Shown: positions 9,296 to 19,107, numbered from the stretch's first letter. The stretch is DNA of 64,000 nt from Paenibacillaceae bacterium (GCA_004134985.1 REGQ01000020.1:1-64000); one strand, 5' to 3'. Notes: generated by a model from the letters alone, not told the origin. A program made the numbers and translations.

Positions 9296-9943
9296 TCACT
9301 GGGAAATCAGCTCATACATCTGTCCATACGTTGGACCATCGGTAAAAAAAAGACGGATAAAATCCCGCTTGCCGACCTCAATAGCCGGCAGGGTATTCGT
9401 TCCCGCAGCAAAAGGCGCCACAAACGAATATCTGATTCCGTCCTCTTTGTTTGTTGGATAACCGTCTTCTTTTTTGACATAGCAAAGCACATCTTTGTCG
9501 ATAGACACCTCGGCGGTCACCTGAATTTGCACGGTTTTGGTTTTCTTCAGAAACCCGCTCCGCTGCTTGACCGAATAATAGATTTTGGCCTTGCCGGCGC
9601 TTATCTCTGTGGTATTTGCTCCGTCTGTCTGAACGATTAGCACGCGCGCACTGCTTTCATTCTCAAGACAAGGATAAACGGTATACTCATAGCGGCCAAA
9701 CCCGTCGATTCGCATATGATATCCCTTGTTGACTTTATATTCTGCTTTTGTATAGAGCCGCGCCCTCGCGAGGGGCGACTCGCGCTCATCGACGCCGCCA
9801 TCCTGTCCAGTTGATGAACGGGCAATATAAACGGCCTGCACACCTTCCGGCCAATGCCAGCGGAGTGTGCAGCGGTCGTCCTGAACTTCCCGGGTCAGAC
9901 CGCTGATTAGCGGATCGCCCGGGCCGGCTTCACGATATTGCAT
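9296..9943 (-). CDS. Small beta-rich protein of the tubulin/GTPase cluster
   Basis: 215 aa, with GGGGGGCGG upstream of ATG 9943. I do not recognise the family. The first half (DDRCTLRWHWPEGVQAVYIAR, KGYHMRIDGFGRYEYTVYP) has the alternating pattern of a fibronectin-III-like or similar beta sandwich. The second half (AKIYYSVKQRSGFLKKTKTV, QIQVTA, RYSFVAPF, RDFIRLFF) looks like another beta domain. No signal peptide or membrane segment, so it should be cytoplasmic. It lies 35 nt before the GTPase and 28 nt after the membrane vWA gene, so it is surely co-transcribed. It may be an adaptor between these two; that is inference. Confidence 0.6.
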   Translation of the reverse strand: MQYREAGPGDPLISGLTREVQDDRCTLRWHWPEGVQAVYIARSSTGQDGGVDERESPLARARLYTKAEYKVNKGYHMRIDGFGRYEYTVYPCLENESSARVLIVQTDGANTTEISAGKAKIYYSVKQRSGFLKKTKTVQIQVTAEVSIDKDVLCYVKKEDGYPTNKEDGIRYSFVAPFAAGTNTLPAIEVGKRDFIRLFFTDGPTYGQMYELISQ

Positions 9944-9971
9944 GGCATCCGCCCCCCTTTATATCTTTATA

Positions 9972-11246
9972 TTAAAAACCGCGGCTGCGCGTATCTCTGG
10001 CACGTTCCGTCACGCCAGGAGCTGCCGGACGTCCAGCGTCCCTGCTCCGGCGCGTCACCTGATGATGCTCCCGGACCGGCACAACGAGCGTGAACAGCGC
10101 GATCACTGCGGCCAGCACCAGTGCAGCAGCCAAACGGCTCATGCTGTCAGGAAAAGGCCGGCCGCTCAATCCGGCTTCCAGAATGAGACCGGCGAGCACG
10201 CCGCCGACAGCCCCTCCGCTACCGAAACTGAGCGCCAGGAACCGATTGTCAAACATCAGGCCGAGCGACACGCCAAGCGCAGCGCCAATCAGCAACAGGG
10301 AAATCACGCGCAGAACGGCGTACAGCATGCTGTCTTCCACAACCCCGATTCGCTCTGTTACCAGTGTACGGTCATCGAGCGCTTTATAGATTGTTTGCAG
10401 CACAACCGGAAGCTGATTCGCATCGGAGACATCGCTGTAGCTTCCGCCTGTCGCCTTGGCCATCTGCCGCAGCAGCGCCAGACCACGCTCATCCGATACG
10501 CTTAACCCTACTGTGTTAACGGCAATCCGTTTATTTCTGTACGCCTCGATTTGCTCGTTTACGCCAGATTCGCTGAACCCGTCAGACAGCAAAATAATCA
10601 TCGTCCCGCGATCCGCCGATGTATTGGCATCAATCTCCCGCATCGTTTCCGACAGTGCGCCCGCGAAGTCCGTCCCCCCGTCAGGCGCTGCGAGCGAATC
10701 AATTACGGCGTTGATCTCATCTTTGCGCGCCTGTGAATCAACAGCTACAAACGGCTGCACCAATTGCGCCTTGCTGTTGAATACGACAACAGCGGCCCGT
10801 TTGTCCGCATCCATCTTGTCGACCAATTGCTTGGCCGCTGTGTAGCGCTCATCGTTGGGGTCCGTTTCAAGCATGCTGCCGGAGTTGTCAATGACCAGGA
10901 CGATGTCCTTAACCGGCTTGACACTGCCCAGATCCAGCCCATATACGAGCTGCATTGCCCCGCCTGCAACGAATAGCAATACAAGCGTTGCCGGCACAAG
11001 CAGCTTCCATGACAAGCCGGTATAACGCTGCCGCCAGGAGTTGCCGTTCAGCCGGGGAGAACTCAGCTCGGCAATCAGGCTGAACAATCCGATACTTAGC
11101 GCCATCACCCCGAAGTAAAGGCCGATCAGCACGAAACGCGGGAGCGTATCAGACAACTCTCTGAGCATGATTTCTCCCGCAATGAATCCGACAGCCCCTC
11201 CCACAAGGCTTAACAGCAGGAGCAGAGGATTAAAGGTTCGCTTCAT
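9972..11246 (-). CDS. Membrane-embedded von Willebrand factor A (vWA) protein
   Basis: 424 aa. Three predicted N-terminal membrane helices (about 8-27, 38-60, 81-100), then a vWA domain with an intact MIDAS metal site: DNSGS at 120-124, GGTDFAGAL as the threonine loop, and LLSDGFSESG. About three more helices follow (roughly 310-400), ending in an Arg-rich tail. vWA domains bind divalent metal and mediate protein-protein contacts, in bacteria often with AAA+ or other NTPases. By the flanking helices, the vWA domain should lie on one face of the membrane as a binding platform. Second of two vWA proteins in the same gene run. Partner unknown; the tubulin-like protein or the GTPase are candidates. 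Confidence 0.8.
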   Translation of the reverse strand: MKRTFNPLLLLLSLVGGAVGFIAGEIMLRELSDTLPRFVLIGLYFGVMALSIGLFSLIAELSSPRLNGNSWRQRYTGLSWKLLVPATLVLLFVAGGAMQLVYGLDLGSVKPVKDIVLVIDNSGSMLETDPNDERYTAAKQLVDKMDADKRAAVVVFNSKAQLVQPFVAVDSQARKDEINAVIDSLAAPDGGTDFAGALSETMREIDANTSADRGTMIILLSDGFSESGVNEQIEAYRNKRIAVNTVGLSVSDERGLALLRQMAKATGGSYSDVSDANQLPVVLQTIYKALDDRTLVTERIGVVEDSMLYAVLRVISLLLIGAALGVSLGLMFDNRFLALSFGSGGAVGGVLAGLILEAGLSGRPFPDSMSRLAAALVLAAVIALFTLVVPVREHHQVTRRSRDAGRPAAPGVTERARDTRSRGF

Positions 11247-11279
11247 TATGGTTCATCCTTTCCCATCGATTGAGACCCA

Positions 11280-13730
11280 TCAACGAAGCTGCGGCAAATT
11301 GTCTTGCGCCTGACCGTGGAATTCGTAGCCGTTCTGCTGATACGTCTCATAATAAACTTTACTGTTGCGGTAGTATAACAAATCTTCCAGATGAAAACCG
11401 CCCATCAAATTCAGCTTTTCCACCCCGCTGCTTCGTTTCTGATGCACACATCCCAGCTTGTACAGCCGCGATGATTCATCAAAACCTAGGGAATAGCGGA
11501 CAAACTCACTATCCGCGTCGCCGAACAAATATTTTTCCTCGTGGCGGTGTTCATGTGTATAGTCGAGCAGCCGAATGTTGATGACGGCATTTTCCTCCAA
11601 CGTGCGATACAGACGGCGGATTAAATCCTCCTTGGTCAACGCTTTCTTGTTGCCGTATTCGATGGACACGTTCGCCCGATGCAGCAGCTCCTCCTCAAAG
11701 GTCTGCTCGAATAGCGGCGCGCTCAGCAGATGGCTGCGGCACACCTCAATCATTCGTGCGGCAAGCTGCTCCGCGCCCTGCGCGATCAGGCTTTCCACAT
11801 TGCCCACATACCGTTCCTCGAAGAAAACCCTTGGCCCGCGCCGCTCTTCCAATTCCTCCATCACCTTGCTCGTGACAAGCTTGTAATATTCGAAAATGTT
11901 CTGTCCGGTATAACTGTCCGTGCGGCGAATGCTGTCCATTGCAGCAGACTTCAGCGCCTCCTCCAGCTCTTCCATCTGACGAACGCGCTGCCCGTACAGC
12001 TCATGCAGCCGCTCCAATTCCCCAATGAACCGCATATAAAGCGCCAGCTTCGATTCCAGGCGCTGCAATTGCCAACGCCGCCGGTAAATCGTATCGAAGA
12101 AGACGCGCAGAAAGGCGCGCAAGTTATGTTTATCAAGCAGCGGCAGACGCTGTATTTTCAGATCGTCAACCCGCATCTCCCGGCATCTGTCCAGTTCTTC
12201 ACGCGCCAGTTCGATTTCGCCTGCCGTCTCGCGCATTCGGGATCGAAGCTGATCGAGCACACTGCCTTCGTACCGCCCCCCAGGACTGTCCGCATAACCG
12301 CGCGCCGCAACAGTTGAACCGCCGTCCCTTGTCCATTCATAAATCTGATAAAAACCGATCTGTGGAAGCCGGGTTTTCTGCCCCGCAATACATTGCCGCA
12401 GTTCTTCCGCGCTATTCACCGCGCCAAGCCGCTCTTCTGCCGGACGTACAATATGATGCTGAAAAAAAGCCGCCGCGCTGTCGCCAAACAACACTTCTTC
12501 CGCCTCCCCAACCGTCATGCGCCGCAGCTGTTCATAGCGTGCGCCGCTGGTCAGCAGGCCCATCATATCGTCGATTTTGCCATCGCCCGGGACGATCGCA
12601 TTGACGCGAGCCTCCATCGCTGCGCCATCTACGCCAAAGTAAGCAAGCCGCTCATTGTTGTCTTGCTCGGGACTATGCTGAAGCCGCTCAATCAACTGCC
12701 TGCAGAAATGATACAGCACGGTCAAGGCAATCGAGTGGTTAGGCCGCTCCAGCTTGGCAAGTCCTGCAGACACCCATCCTTGTCGTCCGGATTCCACCCT
12801 CAAGCTGTTTTTGAAGGACGAGTTGTTGTAACTGCCCTGGCTGATCGCCTGATCCTCCCGCTGCTGCTTATTCTTTAACAGCAGTATGCGGCCGATCAGC
12901 TCGTAATTGTTCTGCATGCCGCCTACCGCCGTCATTCCCCGCTCATTGCGGTCGGAGAGCACATAGACAAGCTCGAACAATGGCGAGGGCGAATGAACAA
13001 CTGGAATGGCCAGCCCGTCCCCGGTAACAAGCAGCGGGGCCTCATAGGCATAATCCAGCCGCTGCATGCCCTCCAGCTCACGAAGAAAGCTGATGCCGAG
13101 CGAACTGGCATATTCAAATGCATCCGACTGTTCCCGTTCGTGAACCAGGGCATACAGATCCATCTGCACCGATTTGAACAATTGGCGAAGAATGGCTTGC
13201 GCCAACAGTGCGATCTCAGGAACCAGGACGTTTAGCGGATCATCGACTCGGGTCACCACAGCCAGATGAAGCCGGTCAAAGGAGGCATACAGCCTCCCGT
13301 AATCGGCAATCGTATCGCTCACCTGCCGCAATGACCGATTCAGCGCCGCCAGATGCCGTTTGTCATCATGGAAAGCTTCCCAGATTTCCTTGCGTACCGC
13401 ACGGCTGCCGCCCCTTGCTTGCGGCAGCCCGTCAAGACTGACACGGACAACCTGCGCAGACTCCGCCGCTTGCCCGGAGCTTCCCGCGCGAGCAGACTGT
13501 TCCTGCCCGCCGCCTTCTCCTCCGGCAACCTGCAAATAAACCACACCTGCGCTGTTGTCCCATTTCAGCGCATTGGAATCAATAAGCGCCTGAATCGCCC
13601 GCTCTGTCTCATCACCAATAAACAGGAAAACGGTCGGGTAATGAATACTACTCTGATCATCAGCACGGCCGCTCTGCTTCTGCTTGGCGACCGCATAATC
13701 AGCGGCATACTGCTCCAGCAACATTCTCAT
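11280..13730 (-). CDS. 816-aa protein of unknown family, tubulin cluster
   Basis: 816 aa starting 2 nt after the tubulin-like stop, so the two should be made together. I do not recognise a family. The N-terminal 60 residues (YPTVFLFIGDETERAIQAL) resemble a strand-helix start of an alpha/beta domain. Residues about 480-640 are charged and strongly helical (for example REELDRCREMRVDDLKIQRL and MEELEEALKSAAMDSI), suggesting coiled coils. The C-terminus is beta-rich with a DLLYYRNSKVYYETY segment. No membrane helix or signal peptide. The large size, coiled coils and tight linkage suggest a filament-binding or scaffold partner of the tubulin-like protein; this is inference from context only. Confidence 0.6.
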   Translation of the reverse strand: MRMLLEQYAADYAVAKQKQSGRADDQSSIHYPTVFLFIGDETERAIQALIDSNALKWDNSAGVVYLQVAGGEGGGQEQSARAGSSGQAAESAQVVRVSLDGLPQARGGSRAVRKEIWEAFHDDKRHLAALNRSLRQVSDTIADYGRLYASFDRLHLAVVTRVDDPLNVLVPEIALLAQAILRQLFKSVQMDLYALVHEREQSDAFEYASSLGISFLRELEGMQRLDYAYEAPLLVTGDGLAIPVVHSPSPLFELVYVLSDRNERGMTAVGGMQNNYELIGRILLLKNKQQREDQAISQGSYNNSSFKNSLRVESGRQGWVSAGLAKLERPNHSIALTVLYHFCRQLIERLQHSPEQDNNERLAYFGVDGAAMEARVNAIVPGDGKIDDMMGLLTSGARYEQLRRMTVGEAEEVLFGDSAAAFFQHHIVRPAEERLGAVNSAEELRQCIAGQKTRLPQIGFYQIYEWTRDGGSTVAARGYADSPGGRYEGSVLDQLRSRMRETAGEIELAREELDRCREMRVDDLKIQRLPLLDKHNLRAFLRVFFDTIYRRRWQLQRLESKLALYMRFIGELERLHELYGQRVRQMEELEEALKSAAMDSIRRTDSYTGQNIFEYYKLVTSKVMEELEERRGPRVFFEERYVGNVESLIAQGAEQLAARMIEVCRSHLLSAPLFEQTFEEELLHRANVSIEYGNKKALTKEDLIRRLYRTLEENAVINIRLLDYTHEHRHEEKYLFGDADSEFVRYSLGFDESSRLYKLGCVHQKRSSGVEKLNLMGGFHLEDLLYYRNSKVYYETYQQNGYEFHGQAQDNLPQLR

Positions 13731-13732
13731 CG

Positions 13733-16700
13733 CTATCTCAGCTTCCTTCTAATTTCCGACAATTTGGCGGTCATATCCTTATAGAACTGGTTTAATTCCT
13801 CGCCGTTTTCAAGCTCGGATTTCTCATATTCGAGACGTTCGCGCGCATCCAGGAAGACGCTGAACAATTCGTCCAGCTTCGCCACAAGCGGCGCGGTGTC
13901 CTCGGAAGCTGTCATGTCCGATACGCGGCGGGACGCCTTGCGCAGCAATGTGCTGCGGTCTTTATCACCGAGCTTGCGGAAGTTTTCGAACACTTCAAAT
14001 TCAACATATCTGCCGCTCTTCATCAGATTGGCGAATGGCTCCCACGCGTCCTCTTCCTCGTCCCGGTCATAGACGAACAGCGCGCCTTTCTTGCAAATCG
14101 CATCGGTGTACAGCGCTTCGATGAACTGATCCAGCCATTTCTCATCATCCTGATGCTGATGCAGCAGTTGTTCAAGTTCGGCGGCTTTCTCGCTGATCGC
14201 CTGGTACTTGACCAACTCCTCGCGCACGCTGCCGAGCAGTTCCGGCGAGCGAATCAGGTTTTCCTTGGCCAGCTCTTCATTATAGCTTCCGAATATATCC
14301 TTTGTTCTCGCAAGTTCCAGCCCTTCGGACAACAACCGACGCAGTTCCTGCACCGCCCGTCTAACTTCACCGAGCAGCGGCTTGGCTGTTCCCAGCTGCA
14401 TATTAAAGCCGTCAAGCACCTCGGAGAGCTGGAACGGCTTGGTCAGCCGCACCGCGTACCGGTTGCTTGTTGTATGGTCAACGTCCTTCTCCCTGACAAT
14501 TCCGTAGCCCTGCGCCTTGGCAAATTCGCCGCGCACGCGGGCATTATAGTTCTGCACCCGCGGGTTGACGTACGTATCGCCCCATGATTTCTCAGGAATC
14601 GGGGACGGCAGGAACGTCCAGTTCACCCTGTCGGTCTGCACCAGATGGCGGCCGATGCCCTCTTTGTCCATAATCGTCCGCTCATAGCTTTCCTCATATA
14701 CTTTAAGCGGGGTGTATACGAACAGCGGAACGCCATTGCGTGTATTGAGCCAGAAAATCCGGTTTTTCACCTGGCTTTCCTTGATCGTGAAATTGGACTT
14801 GCCAAGCGCGTTGTTCTGGTAATTACGAATTCCCTTCAGAATGCTCGGCGCTTGAACCGGAACGGATACAAACCCCCATGACGGAACATGCAAGTTGCCT
14901 GAGCTGTTGCTCAGATGGAAGACAGGAACAGCTTCCTCATCCAGCTTGCTGGCAATGTTGCGCTCCACAAATCGTTCGATCGGCTCCTCATTGCCGTATT
15001 TCAGCACCAGGAAATCTTCCATCGACTTCGTAATCAAATCACCGAACTTGTCTGTCAAAAACTCCGAGATCGAGCTGACGATATCAATTTCCTGTTCCTT
15101 CACCCACTGATTGGAATGATCCAGCAGTTCCTGGGTGAAATCGCGAATGAGATCATCGCCGTCCTTCTTCTCCATCATCCGGCTAATCATCTCGGAAATA
15201 TCCGGCACGCTCACAAGATTCCAATAGTATGTTTTGTTGCCTTTATGGTCAAGCTGCTCTTCATTGCTGAGCAGGATATCCCCGTTCTTGGAGAAAATCG
15301 AGCTGAGCACATTCAATATTTCGGTAAAAACATTATAAATGCGATTGTTTTCATTGTTCAGAAGCTGGTGCAAATCCTCATAGAACTCAATCATTTGCTC
15401 GGTGCGTTCCAAGTCGGCATGCAGCCAGTATTCATTGATCTTCGCTTCGATATAGTTGTTCTTCTTCTTGTCCTTGGATACGAAAGCACTCTTCGCATCG
15501 CCCATCCGCTCCTCAGCCTGCTCGCGGGCCGATTCAATGTCGCGCGGCAGCCGCTGCAGACTTTCACGCAGCGCCTCGATATACGACAGCAGCATTTTCA
15601 GTAAGCAAAAGCCCTTTTCAGTATAGAGCAGCCGCGATACGTAGAATGGCCCCTGCTCGGGATGAAGGAATGTGCGGCGAATCTGATCGGTAAACTGCCC
15701 GACGATTTCTCCGGGAAGCTGTTTCTTCACCTTAATATATTCCTCACGGGCGCGTACCAGGAAGCTTTGCTCCAGCTCGGTATCCATGTTGACGGCCTGC
15801 ATCTTAACCACATTGCTGTAGTTCAGCCGCTCGCTGTTTTCAAAACCGGGCAGCGGTTCAGGGACACGCGCCTCGAATGTTTTGATGACAGAGTCCAGAT
15901 CAATGCCAAGCTTGCGTGCAAACTTCTCGACATCCTCCTGGGTTGGCGCCTGCTCAAACATTTTTTCCATTTTGGCAAACAGCCGGTAGGCCAGGTAGGT
16001 TGTCATTTCCTCGATCGGCAATACAGCCGATGAGGCGCCGATAATATTGTAATCATAGTTCGCAGGATAAAGCTTGTTCATCTGCGCAATATTGGTGCGA
16101 ATGTTGCTGATATAGTCATGGATCGCGAATTCCTCGCCGGACTGCTTCTCTTCACTGGAAATAAAGTTGGTAATATTTTCAGCTGTTACATTCATGCAGT
16201 AGTCATAGGCGTTCTCCAACAGCTTGCCTTCCGTATTCGTCGCGGAAATAAGATGGCAGAGATTGAACGGCGGAAGTGGCGAATTCACGCTCAGAATGCT
16301 GCCGTACTGCTGCTTGAAGCGGTCGCCGCGGCTGTCTACATTCATCCAGTAGTCCAGCTCTTTCAACGCCGCATAGCCGTTCTTCTTAATATATTCGCGC
16401 GTGTGCTCGCTCAGGCTTTTGTTCGCCAGATTGATGTCCGGTGTGAACAAATAACCGAGCGTATTGACGCGGTCAATGCCTGCCGAGCCGTGATCGCGCT
16501 CGATAATGCCTCTGACAATATACGAAATGTCCAGGAAACATCCGCTGCCTGTGCCGCCAGACAATCCTGTCAGCAGAAACACCATCAGCTTCTTGTTCGT
16601 GCCGACGGAGAGCGTTTTGATTTTTTTATCGATGCTTTGCACAACTTGATTGATTTTCGTGAACAGCAGCAGCCGTCCGGCCTGCCTAACGCCCGCCGCG

Positions 16701-17122
16701 CCATTCATCCCATCGGTAATGCTCAGCTCGGGCGACAGCCAGTCGGTAATGTACGGCTCCAGAATGCTGCGGTTTTGCAGCAAGCCGCCCACTTCTGCGT
16801 TGGACAACAGCACAAATTCATTAATCGGATCAAGTCCAATACCCTTGTACTTCTTGTTGCGGTCCTGTTCATTGGTTTCAAAAGCGAGAAACTCCACATT
16901 TTCCGGCTTGTCCCGCTTCCGCTTGGAAACCGGGTCCTCCGGCAGCTTGAAACGCCGATTAATTTGATATTTCAAACGCAGCAGCGCATCAATGCCCGTG
17001 CCGCCAAGTCCGATAATCAGAATCGGATTATCAATCGTATCTACCCTGATCTTCTCGCTGACAATGCCTCCGCCGAGCGACACATCCAACTGTTGTATAT
17101 GTTCTCTTACTATCGGTTTCAT
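13733..17122 (-). CDS. Tubulin-like protein (Tubulin_2 family)
   Basis: 1129 aa. An N-terminal Rossmann-like start, NPILIIGLGGTGIDALLRLK (GLGGTG at 38-43), leads to the tubulin/FtsZ signature LLTGLSGGTGSGCFLDIS (SGGTGSG at 188-194), the GTP phosphate loop. This matches the Tubulin_2 family as I remember it; it is not FtsZ, which is about 380 aa and lacks the long extension. Residues about 400-1129 are mostly charged helices, with coiled coil likely near 480-600 and at the C-terminus (LFSVFLDARERLEYEKSELE). Predicted to bind GTP and perhaps polymerise. It sits second in the minus-strand run, 50 nt after the secreted vWA gene, with AGGGGG upstream. No cellular role is known to me. Confidence 0.85.
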   Translation of the reverse strand: MKPIVREHIQQLDVSLGGGIVSEKIRVDTIDNPILIIGLGGTGIDALLRLKYQINRRFKLPEDPVSKRKRDKPENVEFLAFETNEQDRNKKYKGIGLDPINEFVLLSNAEVGGLLQNRSILEPYITDWLSPELSITDGMNGAAGVRQAGRLLLFTKINQVVQSIDKKIKTLSVGTNKKLMVFLLTGLSGGTGSGCFLDISYIVRGIIERDHGSAGIDRVNTLGYLFTPDINLANKSLSEHTREYIKKNGYAALKELDYWMNVDSRGDRFKQQYGSILSVNSPLPPFNLCHLISATNTEGKLLENAYDYCMNVTAENITNFISSEEKQSGEEFAIHDYISNIRTNIAQMNKLYPANYDYNIIGASSAVLPIEEMTTYLAYRLFAKMEKMFEQAPTQEDVEKFARKLGIDLDSVIKTFEARVPEPLPGFENSERLNYSNVVKMQAVNMDTELEQSFLVRAREEYIKVKKQLPGEIVGQFTDQIRRTFLHPEQGPFYVSRLLYTEKGFCLLKMLLSYIEALRESLQRLPRDIESAREQAEERMGDAKSAFVSKDKKKNNYIEAKINEYWLHADLERTEQMIEFYEDLHQLLNNENNRIYNVFTEILNVLSSIFSKNGDILLSNEEQLDHKGNKTYYWNLVSVPDISEMISRMMEKKDGDDLIRDFTQELLDHSNQWVKEQEIDIVSSISEFLTDKFGDLITKSMEDFLVLKYGNEEPIERFVERNIASKLDEEAVPVFHLSNSSGNLHVPSWGFVSVPVQAPSILKGIRNYQNNALGKSNFTIKESQVKNRIFWLNTRNGVPLFVYTPLKVYEESYERTIMDKEGIGRHLVQTDRVNWTFLPSPIPEKSWGDTYVNPRVQNYNARVRGEFAKAQGYGIVREKDVDHTTSNRYAVRLTKPFQLSEVLDGFNMQLGTAKPLLGEVRRAVQELRRLLSEGLELARTKDIFGSYNEELAKENLIRSPELLGSVREELVKYQAISEKAAELEQLLHQHQDDEKWLDQFIEALYTDAICKKGALFVYDRDEEEDAWEPFANLMKSGRYVEFEVFENFRKLGDKDRSTLLRKASRRVSDMTASEDTAPLVAKLDELFSVFLDARERLEYEKSELENGEELNQFYKDMTAKLSEIRRKLR

Positions 17123-17172
17123 ACTGTTCGACCCCCTGGCTTCAATTTAAACTTCTGACAGTTCATTTATGT

Positions 17173-18975
17173 CTAAACGAGATATTCAAGCAAAATCGTT
17201 TTATCGACTTGCTGCAGCGGAATCGTCAGCCGATCACCGCTCTTCAATTCAAAACCGCCGCTCGCATCGATCGCCCGGCCCGATTTCTCAATCGTGCAGG
17301 CGGAGCCGTTGCGCAGCATAATCCGGTCATTGCCTGCTGCAATCAGTTGGATCCGCTCCGTCTCCTTCAGCTCAGGCGCAAGCTGCAGCAAATGATGCAG
17401 CGTGAACTTGCCCTTGAACCCCGAAAGCTTCTTGTACTGCGGGAATGACTTCTCGCCCGTGTTCTCGTCCCGCATCTCGATGACGAACTGACCAACAAAG
17501 CCGCGGTTCGCCTGCTTGAGATATCTCATCACAAAATAAGCGATAACAAGCAGCACAACCAGTCCAAGCGCAGCGAGCAAGACGGGAATCAGCGGGAACG
17601 GCTTATCAGAGGCGCCAGAACTCGGCGGCGCTGTATTCCCTGACGACTTCGCGCTGAATGAGGCGGGATCGGTCTCACGGTAGAAGCTGGCCTCTTCCGC
17701 CCGCACGACGATTTCGTAATCATGCTTCTCGGCCACCGTATAACTTCCTTCAAAACCGTCACCTCCCGCGTTCATCGGGATGCGCTCGGTTCCGCCTGTA
17801 TCCAAATCTTTGACGAGTAAGAAAGCCTTCATGTTGCTATATAACGCAGGATCTTGAAGTTTATTTCCCCCGCTCATCAAGCTGGCACGAACGTCGATCC
17901 GATCTCCTTGGGCATATGCAGGCTTCAGCGCTGAATCAAGCTCCAGCTCCAAATCGTAGTTGAAAATCAGATTGATATCAATTTTATCCTTCGCGACACC
18001 TTTAACCTGCAGCGTCCAGTCCCCTTCCGCCGGCGAAAGCAGCTTGATGAGAGAGTAGCTTGTCGATTGCGAGAGCAGCACCTCGTCGGAAGGCATTGGC
18101 ACGACAGTACCGGAAGGGTCAAGCAGCCTTGCCTCAACCGGCTTGGCGGACATGATGGAAATGTTCGCTTCCAGCACATTTGCATTTGGCACCGTAACTG
18201 TGACATTCTGATAATTACCGTCGGCCGTAAACGAATCGATCGGTACAACATTCAATTCCATGTGATGGGCAAAAATTTGACTTAATATTTGCGGCAAATC
18301 ATCTGCTGTATCGGTCGAAAACGACTTTCCGCCTGTTTTATCGGACAGGGCGGCGAGCGCCTCCTTGTTCAACTTGCCGTTGGCATTCAGTCCAATGGTA
18401 TGTACCGGAATGCCCTTGTCATTGGCCTTGGCCAGCGCCTGCTCCAGCTCTTTATTGGAATCCGCCGACGTTCTGCCAGACTTCGGATTGAAGTCGTTGT
18501 TGCCGTCCGCCAGCAAAATGATCATCGGTTCATGATCCGGATCGCTGCCTGATTCCAATATTTGCACAGCTTCCTTGACGCCGATCGCCACATCCGTGTA
18601 GGATCCGCGATTCAACTGATCGATGAACGTTTTCAGATTTTGCTTATCCGCGGCCGTTTTGATTTCGAGCAGCGCCTTCTCACGCTCCACCTGGTCGGTA
18701 AAAGCCACAACTCCGACCCGGTCGCCCTGCGCCGGAAGCATGTCAATAAACATCTTCATCGCTTCATTGCCAATTTTGCCAGGATCGCTGGTCGTCATGG
18801 AATGGCTCACATCGAGCACAAGCACGGCATCGATTTGCGGAGCGGACGAAGCTTGCTTGACTGATGTCTGCGATGCGGCGAATGCCGCGCTTGCCGGTCC
18901 GATTGCCAGCGTCAGAACGAGCGCCAGCAAAAGAGCTATTCTAGCAGCATATAAAGCAACATTATTTAATCTCAT
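17173..18975 (-). CDS. Secreted, membrane-anchored vWA protein with FHA-like tail
   Basis: 600 aa from ATG 18975, chosen because AAAAGGAG lies 7 nt upstream and a signal peptide (ALYAARIALLLALVLTLAIG, cleavage near ASA-AFA) then begins the protein. The vWA domain follows with MIDAS DVSHS (55-59), a threonine loop in GSYTDVAIGV and ILLADGNND. Next come beta-sandwich regions (about 250-440), a single membrane helix (about 460-485) and a cytoplasmic 110-residue C-terminal domain whose pattern (FTLHHLLQL, DRIMLRNGS, ELKSGDRLTI) resembles an FHA or FHA-like fold. So the vWA faces outside and the possible phospho-reader faces the cytoplasm, a receptor-like layout. It is the first gene of the run and divergent from 19108. 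Confidence 0.8.
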   Translation of the reverse strand: MRLNNVALYAARIALLLALVLTLAIGPASAAFAASQTSVKQASSAPQIDAVLVLDVSHSMTTSDPGKIGNEAMKMFIDMLPAQGDRVGVVAFTDQVEREKALLEIKTAADKQNLKTFIDQLNRGSYTDVAIGVKEAVQILESGSDPDHEPMIILLADGNNDFNPKSGRTSADSNKELEQALAKANDKGIPVHTIGLNANGKLNKEALAALSDKTGGKSFSTDTADDLPQILSQIFAHHMELNVVPIDSFTADGNYQNVTVTVPNANVLEANISIMSAKPVEARLLDPSGTVVPMPSDEVLLSQSTSYSLIKLLSPAEGDWTLQVKGVAKDKIDINLIFNYDLELELDSALKPAYAQGDRIDVRASLMSGGNKLQDPALYSNMKAFLLVKDLDTGGTERIPMNAGGDGFEGSYTVAEKHDYEIVVRAEEASFYRETDPASFSAKSSGNTAPPSSGASDKPFPLIPVLLAALGLVVLLVIAYFVMRYLKQANRGFVGQFVIEMRDENTGEKSFPQYKKLSGFKGKFTLHHLLQLAPELKETERIQLIAAGNDRIMLRNGSACTIEKSGRAIDASGGFELKSGDRLTIPLQQVDKTILLEYLV

Positions 18976-19041
18976 AGGTCTACTCCTTTTACGACAGATA
19001 TTTACAAATTCGCCGGTCATCTTCACCGCGTCAGCATTCAT

Positions 19042-19061
19042 GTTATACTGTTAAGTATAAC
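19042..19061. promoter_or_regulatory. Perfect inverted repeat in the divergent control region
   Basis: GTTATACT-GTTA-AGTATAAC: 8-bp perfect arms with a 4-bp spacer, centred in the 132 bp between the two divergent gene sets. Each arm contains a TATACT -10-like hexamer, one per strand, although the -35 matches are poor (minus strand GTGATT at 17 bp). Could be an operator, a pair of back-to-back -10 boxes, or both. Confidence 0.5.
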
Positions 19062-19107
19062 TGATAGTTTGCCATAAATCACTTTTACTGTAAGAGAGGA
19101 ACAGTGT

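Noticed and set aside
14915-15604. Plus-strand open frame of 229 codons inside the tubulin-like gene
   Set aside because: Antisense shadow of a clearly coding gene, no RBS and no recognisable domain.
16118-17158. Plus-strand open frame of 346 codons at the tubulin-like N-terminus
   Set aside because: Antisense to the conserved GTP-binding region of the tubulin-like gene; composition is that of a shadow frame.
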